Positions 53,088 through 62,538 are shown, counted from the first letter of the stretch. The stretch is 64,000 bases of DNA from Pseudomonadota bacterium (GCA_021820845.1 JAKADC010000004.1:1-64000); one strand, 5' to 3'. The notes: a model not told the origin generated them from the sequence alone. Made by a program: numbers and translations.

Positions 53088-55604
53088 ATGCTTTTCGCTT
53101 CGCCGTCCCGCTACCTGCACTATCTCATCAGACGGTTTCATAGCCGGCCCGACACGGAATGCCAGCAGGCTCTGATCCGCGTCGTGATCGGGCTCATCTT
53201 TCTGGTTTATTTCTCCAGCGACTACGCGGTTCTCGACGACGCGATTCGCGCTCCGGCTCAACTCGTCAGTGCCCTCTTCACCGGGGTCGCGCTGCTGATA
53301 AGCGCGCTTCCGCTAATCAGCTTGAACGTGTCGCCCGCACGCCGGCTGATTGCGATGTCGCTGGACTATGCGACATGCTCGTTTCTGCTGGTCTACACGG
53401 GTGAAGCCGGTGCTCCCCTGCTGGTCGTGTATTTGTGGGTCACGCTGGGCAACGGCTTTCGATACGGTGTCCGATACCTGTATGTCGCTACCGGGATGGC
53501 CGTAGCGGGATTTGTGCTGGTCCTGGCGCTCTCATCCTACTGGAGCCAGCACATGTCCGTCGGACTGGCCTTCCTGCTGTCGATGATCGCCGTACCGCTT
53601 TATTCGGCGTCACTTCTTAAGCAGCTCCATTCCGCAATCCAGCGCGAGCGCAAGGCCAACCGGGCGAAATCGAATTTTCTCGCCAACATGAGCCATGAGC
53701 TCCGCACGCCGCTGAATGGCGTCATCGGCGTGGCCGACCTGCTCGCGGAGACAAGGCTGGACAAGGAGCAGAGCGAACTCGCCGAGATCATTCGCACATC
53801 GGCCAACACGCTGCTTCACCTGATCGATGATGTGCTCGATATCTCTCGCATCGAAGCCGGCCGCATCACCCGCATAGACGAAGATTTCGACCTGCACCGG
53901 CTGATGAGCGGCATGATCGCGATACTGTCGACGCAGGCTCGCGGCAAGGGACTGGCGCTCGCGTCACATATCGCGCCGCAGACGCCGTTCCATTTGCACG
54001 GCGACGTGCGCCACTTGCGCCATGTCCTCATCAATCTGATCGGGAATGCGATCAAGTTCACCGACAACGGACGCGTTGACGTCTACGTTCGCCCGGTCGG
54101 ACAAGCCCTTTCTCAACGTCTGCGGTTCGACGTCGTCGACACGGGCATCGGCATACCGGAAGACGCCCAGTCCCGCATCTTCGACACCTTCACCCAGGCG
54201 GACGCGAGCATCACGCGGCGCTTCGGCGGCAGCGGGCTCGGGACCGCGATCGCCAAGCAACTCGTCGAAGCGCTCGGCGGCCAGATCGGCCTGCACAGCC
54301 GGGAGGGAGAAGGCACGACCTTCTGGTTCGAATTGCCGTTCGCCCCGCAGCCAGGCCGGGACGGCTCGGCGCCCGAAGGATTCGACACGCCGATGCGGGT
54401 GGCGATCCTCGCGAGCAGCGAGCTTGCCGACCGCCTTCAGACCATGATCCGCAGCTGGGGAGCCGACCCCGTGGCGGTGCGCAACACCGCGCGCCTCGCC
54501 GCCGAATTGTCGACCCACTTGCCGGGCGCCGCGCCGCTCGGCGCAGCGGTCGTGGAACGCAGCATCTTGCCGGGCGATCCCGCGGCCCTGCTGCGCCTGC
54601 TGCGCGACGATCCCGGCCTCGCGGCGCTCCCGGTCATCCTGATCGAATCGGAGGCGAGCGCCCTGCCGCGCGATGCGCAGCTCTTGCGCGACGGCTATGC
54701 CGCGGTACTCCGGACGCCGGTCAACACGACCTTGCTGTTCAACGCCATCCACGCCGCCACCAGCCGCGACGCGTCGTCCAACGTGGTCTCGCTGGCCAAT
54801 CACCTGCAGACGCAGGCACGACACGCGCCGGGCCTGAATATCCTCGTGGCCGAAGACAATCCGGTCAACCAGCGGGTGATCCGCGGCCTGCTGGAATACG
54901 CCGGTCACAAAACGACGCTCGCGCATGATGGCGAAGAGGCGCTGGACATGCTCGAATCCAGCGAGCAGCCGTTCGATCTCGCCATCATCGACATGCACAT
55001 GCCTCAGCTGTCCGGCCCCGAGGTGGTGCAGCGCTGGCGTTTCATGGAATCGGGGCATCTGCCGATCATCATGCTGACCGCGGACGCACGCAACGAGGCC
55101 CAGGCGGCTTGCGAAGAAGCTGGAGCAGACGCGTTCCTCACCAAGCCCGTCAATAGCCGCGAGCTGATCGGGGTGATCGCTCGTTTGACAGAATCGCGGC
55201 CTCAGGAAGAGACGGCGAGGACCCATACGCAACACGCAGCGGACGAGTTGGATGAGTCGATTCTCGATAACCTCGCCCAGCTTGGCGGACCGGCGTTTGT
55301 GCAGGATCTGCTGACCAGTTTCGAAGAAGACGGCACCCGCGCACTTCGGGACATCGAGCACGCACTGGCCGAGCAGGATTACGGCCAATGGCACGATCAT
55401 TTGCACATGCTCAAGGGCGGAGCGCGGGACATCGGGGCCAACCGGCTGGCCCAGCTTTGTTCCGAGGCCGAACACATCAAACCGTTCGAACTCGCAACCC
55501 CCGCCGCCAATGCACGACTCGATGCCGTCAGGGAGGCGCTGGACGCCGTGCATGCCATGCTGGCCGCCTATCAATCCGGCAAGTTACGCGCTGAGCACAA
55601 CTGA
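53088..55604 (+). CDS. rpfC: RpfC-type hybrid sensor kinase for DSF signals
   Basis: 838-residue hybrid kinase. Order: five or so membrane helices (about 28-175), phosphoacceptor domain with H203 in MSHELRTPLNG, an ATPase domain (VDTGIGIPED, GSGLGTAIAKQL), a degenerate receiver-like region (about 435-570) without the aspartate, a true receiver with D635 in IIDMHMPQ, and an HPt domain with H773 in HMLKGGARD. RpfC of Xanthomonas senses DSF fatty acid and relays phosphate to RpfG. The extra pseudo-receiver is unusual. It overlaps the 3' end of rpfF by 21 bp, tail to tail. Confidence 0.93.
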   Translation: MLFASPSRYLHYLIRRFHSRPDTECQQALIRVVIGLIFLVYFSSDYAVLDDAIRAPAQLVSALFTGVALLISALPLISLNVSPARRLIAMSLDYATCSFLLVYTGEAGAPLLVVYLWVTLGNGFRYGVRYLYVATGMAVAGFVLVLALSSYWSQHMSVGLAFLLSMIAVPLYSASLLKQLHSAIQRERKANRAKSNFLANMSHELRTPLNGVIGVADLLAETRLDKEQSELAEIIRTSANTLLHLIDDVLDISRIEAGRITRIDEDFDLHRLMSGMIAILSTQARGKGLALASHIAPQTPFHLHGDVRHLRHVLINLIGNAIKFTDNGRVDVYVRPVGQALSQRLRFDVVDTGIGIPEDAQSRIFDTFTQADASITRRFGGSGLGTAIAKQLVEALGGQIGLHSREGEGTTFWFELPFAPQPGRDGSAPEGFDTPMRVAILASSELADRLQTMIRSWGADPVAVRNTARLAAELSTHLPGAAPLGAAVVERSILPGDPAALLRLLRDDPGLAALPVILIESEASALPRDAQLLRDGYAAVLRTPVNTTLLFNAIHAATSRDASSNVVSLANHLQTQARHAPGLNILVAEDNPVNQRVIRGLLEYAGHKTTLAHDGEEALDMLESSEQPFDLAIIDMHMPQLSGPEVVQRWRFMESGHLPIIMLTADARNEAQAACEEAGADAFLTKPVNSRELIGVIARLTESRPQEETARTHTQHAADELDESILDNLAQLGGPAFVQDLLTSFEEDGTRALRDIEHALAEQDYGQWHDHLHMLKGGARDIGANRLAQLCSEAEHIKPFELATPAANARLDAVREALDAVHAMLAAYQSGKLRAEHN

Positions 55605-56486
55605 ATCACCGACATGCGGGGATTCGGCCCTGCCGGTCTGCCGCGCGACCAGCCGTTCCATCATCCGCAAATCCTTGCTTTCGAGCCGCAACGCCGCATC
55701 CACCCAGATTTCGGCAATCCGGGTCAGTTCGTCATGGGGGATCGGCTGGGACAGTTCGCGTGCCGCCCGCAATGCCAGGGCGCCATTGCGCTGGCGTGCC
55801 TCCTTGCGAACGAAATCGTAGACTGCCTGCTCGCCGCTTCCCGGGTCAGCCAGAATATCCACGGCGCCCAATTCATACATTTCCTCCGCGGTATAGAGCT
55901 TGCCGCTGAGGATGACTTTTTCAGCCTTGCCGTGGCCGATTTTGCGGCCGAGCAAGGTCATGGCGCCCATCCCGGGGAACAGGTTGAACAGTATCTCCGG
56001 AAAGCCCATCTTCGTACCGCGTTCGGCGATCAGGACGTTTCCAGAAAGCGCGCACTCGAAGCCGCCGCCCAGGGCGTCTCCCTGCACGAGGGTAACGGTT
56101 TTCAGGCTGGGGCGGTTCAGATGCAGGGCATTCAAGAAAAGGGGGCGTATGCAAGCCTGCGCATATTTGTGCAGGCTGTCGCGATCACGCGTCTCGATCA
56201 ACTGGCGGAACAGATTGAGGTCTCCCCCAAGGTTGTATATTCCGGGGTGGCTGGAAGCCACTACGACATAGTTCACGTCGGGACGTTGCGGATCGTCCAC
56301 ACGCCGGGCCACGTCACCAAACCAATCGACGATCTCCCGCAGCAATGTCCCGGTAAAGCAGGGACGGGGCGCGGCGTTCATGTAGCCCCAGGCAATCTGA
56401 TTGTGTTCGTCGTAATACGTCGTGAGTTGACTGTAATCGTTCTGCTCCGGTTGCAGTGCGGTCTGTACAGCTTGCAGGTGTGCCAT
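55584..56486 (-). CDS. rpfF: RpfF-type DSF synthase (crotonase family)
   Basis: 300-residue enoyl-CoA-hydratase-fold enzyme. The two catalytic glutamates of RpfF are present with the correct 20-residue spacing: E144 in GGGFECALSG and E164 in GFPEILFNLFPG. RpfF dehydrates and cleaves 3-hydroxyacyl-ACP to release the DSF cis-2-enoic acid. Other marks: RPCFTGTLLREI, SSHPGIYNLGGDLNLF. The ATG at 56486 with GGAG upstream is preferred; a GTG four codons earlier is possible. It is convergent with rpfC, so the signal maker, sensor and output lie together. Confidence 0.93.
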   Translation of the reverse strand: MAHLQAVQTALQPEQNDYSQLTTYYDEHNQIAWGYMNAAPRPCFTGTLLREIVDWFGDVARRVDDPQRPDVNYVVVASSHPGIYNLGGDLNLFRQLIETRDRDSLHKYAQACIRPLFLNALHLNRPSLKTVTLVQGDALGGGFECALSGNVLIAERGTKMGFPEILFNLFPGMGAMTLLGRKIGHGKAEKVILSGKLYTAEEMYELGAVDILADPGSGEQAVYDFVRKEARQRNGALALRAARELSQPIPHDELTRIAEIWVDAALRLESKDLRMMERLVARQTGRAESPHVGDSVVLSA

Positions 56487-56655
56487 GGGAATCTCCACGT
56501 AGTCGTTGATCGGTCATGCGGCGAGGTGTCGGCATGCACTGAAAGACTAGCGCGGACAGTATTGCCGTCAAGCACGGAAAAGTGATAGGCGGCGCGTTCC
56601 GCTGGGGAGCGGTGCCCGCAGGGCCGAAAGCGTAAAAACAGCGCCGAACGGGAGC

Positions 56656-57489
56656 CTAGAACGTCCAGGCCATGCGCAGCGCCAGCGCGAGCAGGAGCAG
56701 CGCAAAAATCCGCTTCAAGGGGCGGACCGGCAGGCGGTGGGCGGTGCGCGCCCCGAGCGGGGCGGTCAGTACGCTGCCGGCGACGATGCCGACGAGCGCT
56801 GGCAGGTACACGAAGCCGAGGCTTCCCGCGGGCAGGCCGCTCGCGTGCCAGCCGCCGAGCGCGTAACCCGCCGCGCCGGCGAGCGCGATCGGGAAGCCGA
56901 TGGCGGCCGAGGTGGAGATCGCCCGGTGCAGCGGAACGTTGTGCCACAGCAGAAACGGCACCGAGAGCGTGCCGCCGCCGATGCCGACCCAGCTCGACAC
57001 GGCACCGATCACGCTGCCGGCGAGACCCGTCCCGGCGCCGCCCGGCAGTTCGCGATGCGGCGCCGGCTTGAAGTCGAGCCACATCTGGGCAGCGGCATAG
57101 AACAGGAAGACGACGAAAAACAGCTTCAGCGCCGTCGCCGGCATGCTCGCCGCCAGCACTGCGCCCGCCAGGGTGCCGAGCACGATACCGGGCGCGATGC
57201 GCCGCACCAGCGGCCATTCGACGGCGCCGTGGCGGTGGTGCGCGCGCACGCTGGAGAGCGAAGTGAACAGGATCGAGGCGAGCGAGGTGCCGAGCGCGAG
57301 CTGCGGCTCCCTCCCCGCCGCGAGACCGTGCGCGTGCAGCAGCATGATCAGCACCGGCACGATGATGAGGCCGCCGCCGACGCCGAGGAGGCCGGCGACG
57401 AAGCCGACCGCCAGTCCCAGTGCCGCGTAGCCCGCGAACAGCGGCAGGCCGCCGTAGGGCGCCAGCTGCGCGAGCGCGGGATCGACCAT
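56656..57489 (-). CDS. TauE/SafE-family exporter
   Basis: 277-residue membrane protein of about eight helices. Both halves carry the family's glycine-rich repeat: GFVAGLLGVGGGLIIVPVLI at the N-terminus and GAVSSWVGIGGGTLSVPFLL in the second half. The family moves sulfite, sulfoacetate or other sulfur-containing anions, which suits a sulfur oxidiser, but the substrate is not shown by sequence. The start overlaps the EVE-gene stop (TAATG), so the two are co-translated. The long upstream extension was rejected. Confidence 0.9.
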   Translation of the reverse strand: MVDPALAQLAPYGGLPLFAGYAALGLAVGFVAGLLGVGGGLIIVPVLIMLLHAHGLAAGREPQLALGTSLASILFTSLSSVRAHHRHGAVEWPLVRRIAPGIVLGTLAGAVLAASMPATALKLFFVVFLFYAAAQMWLDFKPAPHRELPGGAGTGLAGSVIGAVSSWVGIGGGTLSVPFLLWHNVPLHRAISTSAAIGFPIALAGAAGYALGGWHASGLPAGSLGFVYLPALVGIVAGSVLTAPLGARTAHRLPVRPLKRIFALLLLALALRMAWTF

Positions 57490-57944
57490 TACAGGTGCTT
57501 GACGATGAAGGCGTATTCGGCCGGGTCGACCGGCGTGATCGAGAGGCGATTGCCCCTCTGCAGGATGCGCAAGTTGGCGAGTTCCGGGTAGCCGCGGATT
57601 TCGGCCAAAGGCATCAGGCGCGTCTTCTTCACCAGTTTGACGTCGACGTTGAACCAGCGCGGCGTTTCCGGCGTCGCCTTGGGATCGAAATACTTGTTCT
57701 TGGGATCGAACTGGGTGGCGTCGGGATACGCCGGCGTGCTCACCTCGGCCAATCCGACGACGCCGGGCTCGGCGCACGACGAATGGTAGAACAGCACCTT
57801 GTCGCCGGGCCTCATCTGGTCACGCATGAAATTGCGCGCCTGGTAATTGCGCACCCCGTACCAGGCGACGCTTTGCTTCGGCATGGCGGCGAGATCGTCG
57901 ATGCTCACGTCGCTCGGTTCGGATTTCATCAGCCAGTAACGCAT
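57489..57944 (-). CDS. EVE-domain protein
   Basis: 151-residue EVE-domain protein (PUA-like fold): RYWLMKSEPSDVSIDDLAAM, AWYGVRNYQARNFMRD, VLFYHSSCAEPGVVGLAEV, and the C-terminal RILQRGNRLSITPVD. EVE proteins recognise modified bases in DNA or RNA; stand-alone ones may act in thiouridine or methylcytosine recognition. The start at 57944 gives the family's MRYWLMKSEP; 14 upstream codons were dropped. It overlaps the TauE gene by one base. Confidence 0.92.
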   Translation of the reverse strand: MRYWLMKSEPSDVSIDDLAAMPKQSVAWYGVRNYQARNFMRDQMRPGDKVLFYHSSCAEPGVVGLAEVSTPAYPDATQFDPKNKYFDPKATPETPRWFNVDVKLVKKTRLMPLAEIRGYPELANLRILQRGNRLSITPVDPAEYAFIVKHL

Positions 57945-57989
57945 GGGATCTCTCGGTGCTCCTGAAATACGGTTCTGCAAACGCAAAAA

Positions 57990-58649
57990 TCAGACCGCGC
58001 CCCGGGTCTGGCGAAAGGAGAGGACGGCAAACAGCGCGCCGACGACGATGCCGCCTACCGCGTCCAGGACGACGTGCTGCCGGGTCGCGATGGTCGACCA
58101 GATGATAACGGAACACTGCAGCGCGCTCAGCCACCTCAGCGTCCTGGGCGCGCCGAGCTGGCCGAACACGCGGTCGAGCCAGAGGGCTGAAAACACGGCC
58201 GAGGCGACGTGCAGCGAGGGGAAGGCGTTGCCCGCCGCATCCATGCCTTTGATGACGGCGAATTCGGGGTAGGCCTTCCAGTCGATGGGAAACAACGGGG
58301 TGCTCGTCGGGAAAAGCCAGAAAATCGCCAGGCAGAACAGGCACAGCCAGCCCATCCAGCGCCCGAATCCGAGCAGCGAACGCAGGTTCCCCAGCAGGGC
58401 CGGCGGCAGCGAAACGTAGACCCAGAGCGAGACATAGGCCGGAAACGCCGAAGGCGAAAACCCGATCCACGTGTCGAGCCAGGTCACCGGCATGACACGC
58501 GGCGGCGTGAGCGGATTGTGCAGAACCGTGAAATAGCCCCAGAAGAACAGGACCATGAAGCTCATCGTCCCCGCGGCCTTGAGCGGCCACATGTAGACGA
58601 CGCGGCCGGCGACCTGGCGGTACCAGGGAAGGACGAGTGAAGACGCCAT
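57990..58649 (-). CDS. PAP2-superfamily membrane phosphatase
   Basis: 219-residue membrane protein with about six helices. The PAP2 catalytic motifs are present: AFPSLHVA with the key histidine and STIATRQHVVLDAVGG with the second histidine and aspartate. The first motif (KxxxxxxRP) is not clear, so membership is by the other two. Likely substrates are undecaprenyl or phosphatidyl phosphates or inositol-type lipids. It is upstream of and divergent from the polyene-type operon by 105 bp. Confidence 0.85.
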   Translation of the reverse strand: MASSLVLPWYRQVAGRVVYMWPLKAAGTMSFMVLFFWGYFTVLHNPLTPPRVMPVTWLDTWIGFSPSAFPAYVSLWVYVSLPPALLGNLRSLLGFGRWMGWLCLFCLAIFWLFPTSTPLFPIDWKAYPEFAVIKGMDAAGNAFPSLHVASAVFSALWLDRVFGQLGAPRTLRWLSALQCSVIIWSTIATRQHVVLDAVGGIVVGALFAVLSFRQTRGAV

Positions 58650-58716
58650 CGGTGGTTGCGTTTACCTGAACATGCGAAACATCAGATTCCGGGCAGCGCG
58701 GGCGCGTCGCGAAGTC

Positions 58717-58745
58717 TTGGGGCCAAGGGGTCGATCGGGTAAAAT
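58717..58745 (+). promoter_or_regulatory. Sigma-70-like promoter of the ACP/ketosynthase operon
   Basis: TTGGGG (58717-58722), a 17-base spacer and TAAAAT (58740-58745). The ATG of the first ACP begins at 58755, ten bases after the -10 box, and no Shine-Dalgarno is seen, so the message may be leaderless or nearly so. Confidence 0.5.
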
Positions 58746-58754
58746 TTGCATAGT

Positions 58755-58994
58755 ATGAAATCCATTGAACTGATACGCAATTTTCTCGCTGCCCGGCAGG
58801 GTATCGAGGCGACGAAAGTTGTTCCTGAAGCGTTGCTTGCCGATCTCGGCGTCGACTCCCTGATGATGCTCGAGCTGGTCTTCGAATTCGAGGACCAGCT
58901 CGGCGTGACGCTTCCCGATGAACTGGAGAGTCCGAAGACCGTCGGCGAAATGGTGGCGCTGATGGACGGACTGGTCGCCAGCCAGAAGGGCTGA
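58755..58994 (+). CDS. Acyl carrier protein, first of the polyene-type operon
   Basis: 79-residue acyl carrier protein. The 4'-phosphopantetheine serine is S35 in LGVDSLMMLEL, followed by the acidic helix VFEFEDQLGVTLPDELE. It is the first gene of an operon with ketosynthase and a second ACP, three bases before the ketosynthase. ATG at 58755 chosen; a TTG at 58746 is open but lies on the promoter. It is distinct from housekeeping AcpP in the DSL context. Confidence 0.9.
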   Translation: MKSIELIRNFLAARQGIEATKVVPEALLADLGVDSLMMLELVFEFEDQLGVTLPDELESPKTVGEMVALMDGLVASQKG

Positions 58995-58997
58995 ACC

Positions 58998-60251
58998 ATG
59001 GGCCAGCGGCGTGTGGCGATTACGGGCCTCGGCCTGGTCAGCCCTTATTGCGGCGATCTCGCGGACTTTTTCGTCCGCCTGACCGCCGGCGAATCCGCCA
59101 TTCGCCATCTGCGGATGGAAGACGCGCCGCAGCCGCTTTCGATCCCTTTCGCCGGCTGTCCCGGCTTCGATCCCGACGCCGCGCTCGGCAAGCCGCTCGT
59201 CTCGATGACGGATCGCTTTGCCCAGCTTGCCGTGGCCGCCGCGTTCTCCGCGTGGGACGACGCCGGCCTGCCGCGCGCCGGCGACGAATCGCGCGAGGCC
59301 TGGGGCGTGAGCTGGGGAACCGCGCTGGGCGGCACGCTGACTCACGAGAAGGTCTACCGCGACCTGTGGCTGAAGGGCCGCGACCGTCTGCCGCCGCTCA
59401 CCGTCGTGCTCGGCATGAACAACGCCGCCAACGCGCACATCTCGATCCAGTTGGGCCTCGGCGGGGTCAGCATGAGCCATACGGTAGCCTGCGCCTCGTC
59501 GACCATCGCCATCGGCGAGGCCTTCCGCCGCGTACGCAGCGGGGAGGCGGCCGTGATGCTCACCGGCGGCTCGGACGTGCCCCAGGCCTACGGCGTCGCC
59601 CGCGCGTGGGAAGCGCTGCGCGTGATGGCGCCGGGCGATGCGGAGACCTCGGCGGCGGCCTGCCGCCCGTTCGCCGCGAACCGTCGCGGCCTGGTGCTCG
59701 GCGAGGGCGGCGCGGCGCTGGTGCTCGAGGACTGGGACCATGCCGTCGCCCGCGGCGCCCGCATCCACGGCGAAATCGCGGGCTACGGGACGAGCTGCGA
59801 CCACAGCCATCTGGTCCGCCCCGAGGCCGCCGGCCAGGTCCGCGCGCTGAACGCCACGCTGGCCGACGCGGGGCTCGCCGCCGCCGACATCGATTACGTC
59901 AACGCCCACGGTACCGCGACCGCCGAGGGCGACCCGGTCGAGATCGCCGCCCTCAGGACCGTTTTCGGCGAACATGCGGAAACGCTCCCGGTCAGCGCGA
60001 CGAAATCGATGCATGGCCATCTGCTCGGCGCGGCGGGAGCGATCGAGGCGATCGCCACCGTGCTTGCGCTGCGCGAGCAGGCCATTCCGCCGACCGCCAA
60101 CCTGACGCCGGACACGCTCGACCCCGCCTGCCGCGGCGTCGACCATGTCTTCAGCGGCCGCCACGGCGTAAAGCTGCGCGCCGCGCTGTCCAATTCCTTC
60201 GCTTTCGGCGGCAGCAACGCGGTGCTCGCGTTCCGCGCCGTCGCCCCATAA
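58998..60251 (+). CDS. Beta-ketoacyl-ACP synthase (FabF-like)
   Basis: 417-residue condensing enzyme with the full Cys-His-His set: C165 in VACASST, the first histidine in VNAHGTATAEGDP and the second in SMHGHLLGAAG. It matches KS enzymes of aryl-polyene and related clusters as well as FabF; the accessory gene context decides for the former. It adds malonyl units to an ACP-bound chain. It lies three bases after the first ACP and 18 bp before the second. Confidence 0.93.
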   Translation: MGQRRVAITGLGLVSPYCGDLADFFVRLTAGESAIRHLRMEDAPQPLSIPFAGCPGFDPDAALGKPLVSMTDRFAQLAVAAAFSAWDDAGLPRAGDESREAWGVSWGTALGGTLTHEKVYRDLWLKGRDRLPPLTVVLGMNNAANAHISIQLGLGGVSMSHTVACASSTIAIGEAFRRVRSGEAAVMLTGGSDVPQAYGVARAWEALRVMAPGDAETSAAACRPFAANRRGLVLGEGGAALVLEDWDHAVARGARIHGEIAGYGTSCDHSHLVRPEAAGQVRALNATLADAGLAAADIDYVNAHGTATAEGDPVEIAALRTVFGEHAETLPVSATKSMHGHLLGAAGAIEAIATVLALREQAIPPTANLTPDTLDPACRGVDHVFSGRHGVKLRAALSNSFAFGGSNAVLAFRAVAP

Positions 60252-60269
60252 ATCCACGGAAATTTCGCC

Positions 60270-60554
60270 ATGTCCGAAGCCATCCCCCAGCACACCGTCG
60301 ACGCCCTGCTGCCGGAGGTCGCCCGCCTCATCGTCGAAGCCCTCAATCTCGAAATGGCGCCCGAGGACATCGAACCGGATGCGCCGCTGTTCGGCGACGG
60401 GCTCGGCCTCGATTCGATCGACGTGCTTGAGATCGCGCTCGTCATTTCCAAGCATTACGGCTTTCAACTGCGCTCTGACAACGCCGACAACGTGCGGATC
60501 TTCGCCTCGCTGCGCGCGCTGACCGCCTACATCGCCAGCCAGCGGACAAAATGA
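60270..60554 (+). CDS. Second acyl carrier protein
   Basis: 94-residue ACP. The phosphopantetheine serine is S49 in GLGLDSIDVLEIALVIS. It has a longer N-terminal segment than the first ACP. Paired ACPs are usual in aryl-polyene and flexirubin-like clusters, where one is thought to serve starter and the other extension steps. It overlaps the next gene by 4 bp (ATGA). Confidence 0.9.
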   Translation: MSEAIPQHTVDALLPEVARLIVEALNLEMAPEDIEPDAPLFGDGLGLDSIDVLEIALVISKHYGFQLRSDNADNVRIFASLRALTAYIASQRTK

Positions 60555-61198
60555 CCCCGATCCAGGTGCTGCGCAGCCTGGCCCTCGCCGCCCTGATGGC
60601 CGCCTGGGCCGCCGCGGCATTTTTCGGCAGCACCGGGCAGGGCAGACCCGACTTCAACACCGCCGTCGGCGCAGCGCCCTTCGTCGGCATTCTCGCCGTG
60701 CTGCTCTGGCGCACGCGGCATCCGCTCTGGATGGCCCTCGGCGGCGTTTCCATGGCCGCCGCGCTCGCGTGGCTGTGGCCGGCGCTGCGCGAGAACGTCG
60801 CCCTCCTCTATCTGACCGAACACGTCGGAACCAACCTCGCGTTCGCGGCACTGTTCGGCAAGACCCTCATCGCTCCCGGGGAGGCGCTGATCACCCAGTT
60901 CGCCCGGATCGTCAACCAGGGCGTGCTGTCCGCGCGCCAACTCCGCTACACCCGGCAGGCCACGCTGGCGTGGACCGCCTTCTTCGTCGCCAACGCCACG
61001 CTGTCGGCCCTGCTCTACGCGCTTGCCTCCCGTGCCGCATGGTCGTTTTACGCCAGCCTGCTGACCGCGCCGCTCATCGGCCTGATGTTCGCCGCCGAAC
61101 ACCTGTGGCGCATGCGGGCGCTGCCACCCGACGAACGCCCGAGCATCGCCGACGTCGTCCGTTCCTGGCGCCAGCGCGCCGCCACCAAGGGCTCATGA
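60551..61198 (+). CDS. COG4648-type membrane protein
   Basis: 215-residue protein with about five membrane helices (LRSLALAALMAAWAAAAFFG, PFVGILAVLLW, WMALGGVSMAAALAWLWPAL and two near the C-terminus, ATLAWTAFFVANATLSALLY). Genes of this type sit at the same place in aryl-polyene clusters and are often called ketosynthase in databases without reason. Its role may be membrane docking of the pathway or lipid hand-over. It overlaps both neighbours by ATGA. Confidence 0.85.
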   Translation: MTPIQVLRSLALAALMAAWAAAAFFGSTGQGRPDFNTAVGAAPFVGILAVLLWRTRHPLWMALGGVSMAAALAWLWPALRENVALLYLTEHVGTNLAFAALFGKTLIAPGEALITQFARIVNQGVLSARQLRYTRQATLAWTAFFVANATLSALLYALASRAAWSFYASLLTAPLIGLMFAAEHLWRMRALPPDERPSIADVVRSWRQRAATKGS

Positions 61199-62538
61199 GC
61201 ACGCTGCCGCTGATCGCAGGCCTCGGGCTCGAGGCCATCATCGCCTGGCGCCCGGACGGTCCGCGCCGGGTGCGCGATTTCCTCGCCGACGTCGACGCGC
61301 TGGCCGACCGGTTGCCGGCCGGCACCGCCCTGCTCAACCTGTGCCACGACCGCTACCGCTTCGCCGCGGGCTTCGCCGCCGGCCTCGTCGGCGGCAAGAT
61401 CAGCCTGCAGCCCGCGTCGCAGTCGGCCGAAACGCTCGCGCGCATCCGCGCCGATTTCCCCGATGTCGCCTGTCTCACCGACGGCGAGTTCGACACCTTC
61501 GACCTGCCGCGCTGCGATTTTCCCGATCTCGCCGCGGCCGATCCGGGCAGCGTCACCGCCATCCCGCGCATCCCCGCCGACCGCCTCGCCGCCGTCCTGT
61601 TCACCTCGGGTTCGACCGGCTTGCCGCAGCCGCAGCGCAAGACCTGGGGCAAGCTGGTCGCCAACGGCCGGGCCGAAGCGGCGGCACTCGGCCTCGACCG
61701 CGCGCCGCACACGCTCGTCGCCACGGTGCCGGTCCAGCACAGCTACGGCTTCGAATCGAGCTTCCTGCTCGCGCTGCACGGCGGCTGCGCCTTCTGGTCC
61801 GGCAGGCCGTTCTATCCGCAGGACATCGCCGCCGCGCTCGAAGCGGTGCCGCCGCCGCGGCTGCTGGTGACCACGCCCTTCCACCTGTCGACGCTGCTGG
61901 CGGCCGGCATCGACCTGCCGGCCATCGATCACGTACTGTGCGCCACCGCGCCCCTGAGCGCCGCGCTCGCCGCCGAGACCGAAGCCCGCACCGGCGCGCC
62001 GCTCACGGAGATCTACGGTTCGACCGAGAGCGGCCAGCTCGCCAGCCGGCGCACGACCGCGGGCCCCGCCTGGACGCTCCTGCCCGGTGTGCAGCTGGAA
62101 CAGGATGCAGATGCCACGGTCGCGTGCGAGGGGCACGTCGAAGGGCGCGTCGCGCTGTCCGACGTCATCGAACTGCTGCCCGACCGGCGTTTCCTGCTCC
62201 ACGGCCGTCACGCCGACGTCGTCAACATCGCCGGCAAGCGCACCTCGCTCGCCTACCTCAATCACCAGATCGCCGCGGTGCCGGGGGTGGTCGACGCCGC
62301 GTTTTTTTTGCCCGAGGACGAGGCCGGCGGCGGCGTCACGCGCCTGACCGCCTTCGTCGTCGCCCCGACGCTCAGCACCGGCCAGCTGCTCGCCGCGCTG
62401 CGCCGGCGCATCGACGCGATCTTCCTGCCGCGCCCGCCGATCTTCGTCGACGCGCTGCCGCGCAACGGCACCGGCAAGTTGCCGCGCAGCGCGCTGCAGG
62501 CCCTGTACGCCGAGAAAACCCGCCATGCAGCCCGCTGA
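61195..62538 (+). CDS. AMP-dependent acyl/aryl ligase
   Basis: 447-residue adenylate-forming enzyme. The P-loop-like LFTSGSTGLPQPQRKTWGK, the ITGFE-type EIYGSTESGQLASRR and the C-terminal NGTGKLPR with the catalytic lysine are present. The P-loop carries glutamine rather than lysine after the proline. In aryl-polyene clusters this ligase loads 4-hydroxybenzoate or a related starter onto an ACP. The ATG at 61195 overlaps the previous stop; the longer frame was rejected. It overlaps the next gene by 14 bp. Confidence 0.9.
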   Translation: MSTLPLIAGLGLEAIIAWRPDGPRRVRDFLADVDALADRLPAGTALLNLCHDRYRFAAGFAAGLVGGKISLQPASQSAETLARIRADFPDVACLTDGEFDTFDLPRCDFPDLAAADPGSVTAIPRIPADRLAAVLFTSGSTGLPQPQRKTWGKLVANGRAEAAALGLDRAPHTLVATVPVQHSYGFESSFLLALHGGCAFWSGRPFYPQDIAAALEAVPPPRLLVTTPFHLSTLLAAGIDLPAIDHVLCATAPLSAALAAETEARTGAPLTEIYGSTESGQLASRRTTAGPAWTLLPGVQLEQDADATVACEGHVEGRVALSDVIELLPDRRFLLHGRHADVVNIAGKRTSLAYLNHQIAAVPGVVDAAFFLPEDEAGGGVTRLTAFVVAPTLSTGQLLAALRRRIDAIFLPRPPIFVDALPRNGTGKLPRSALQALYAEKTRHAAR

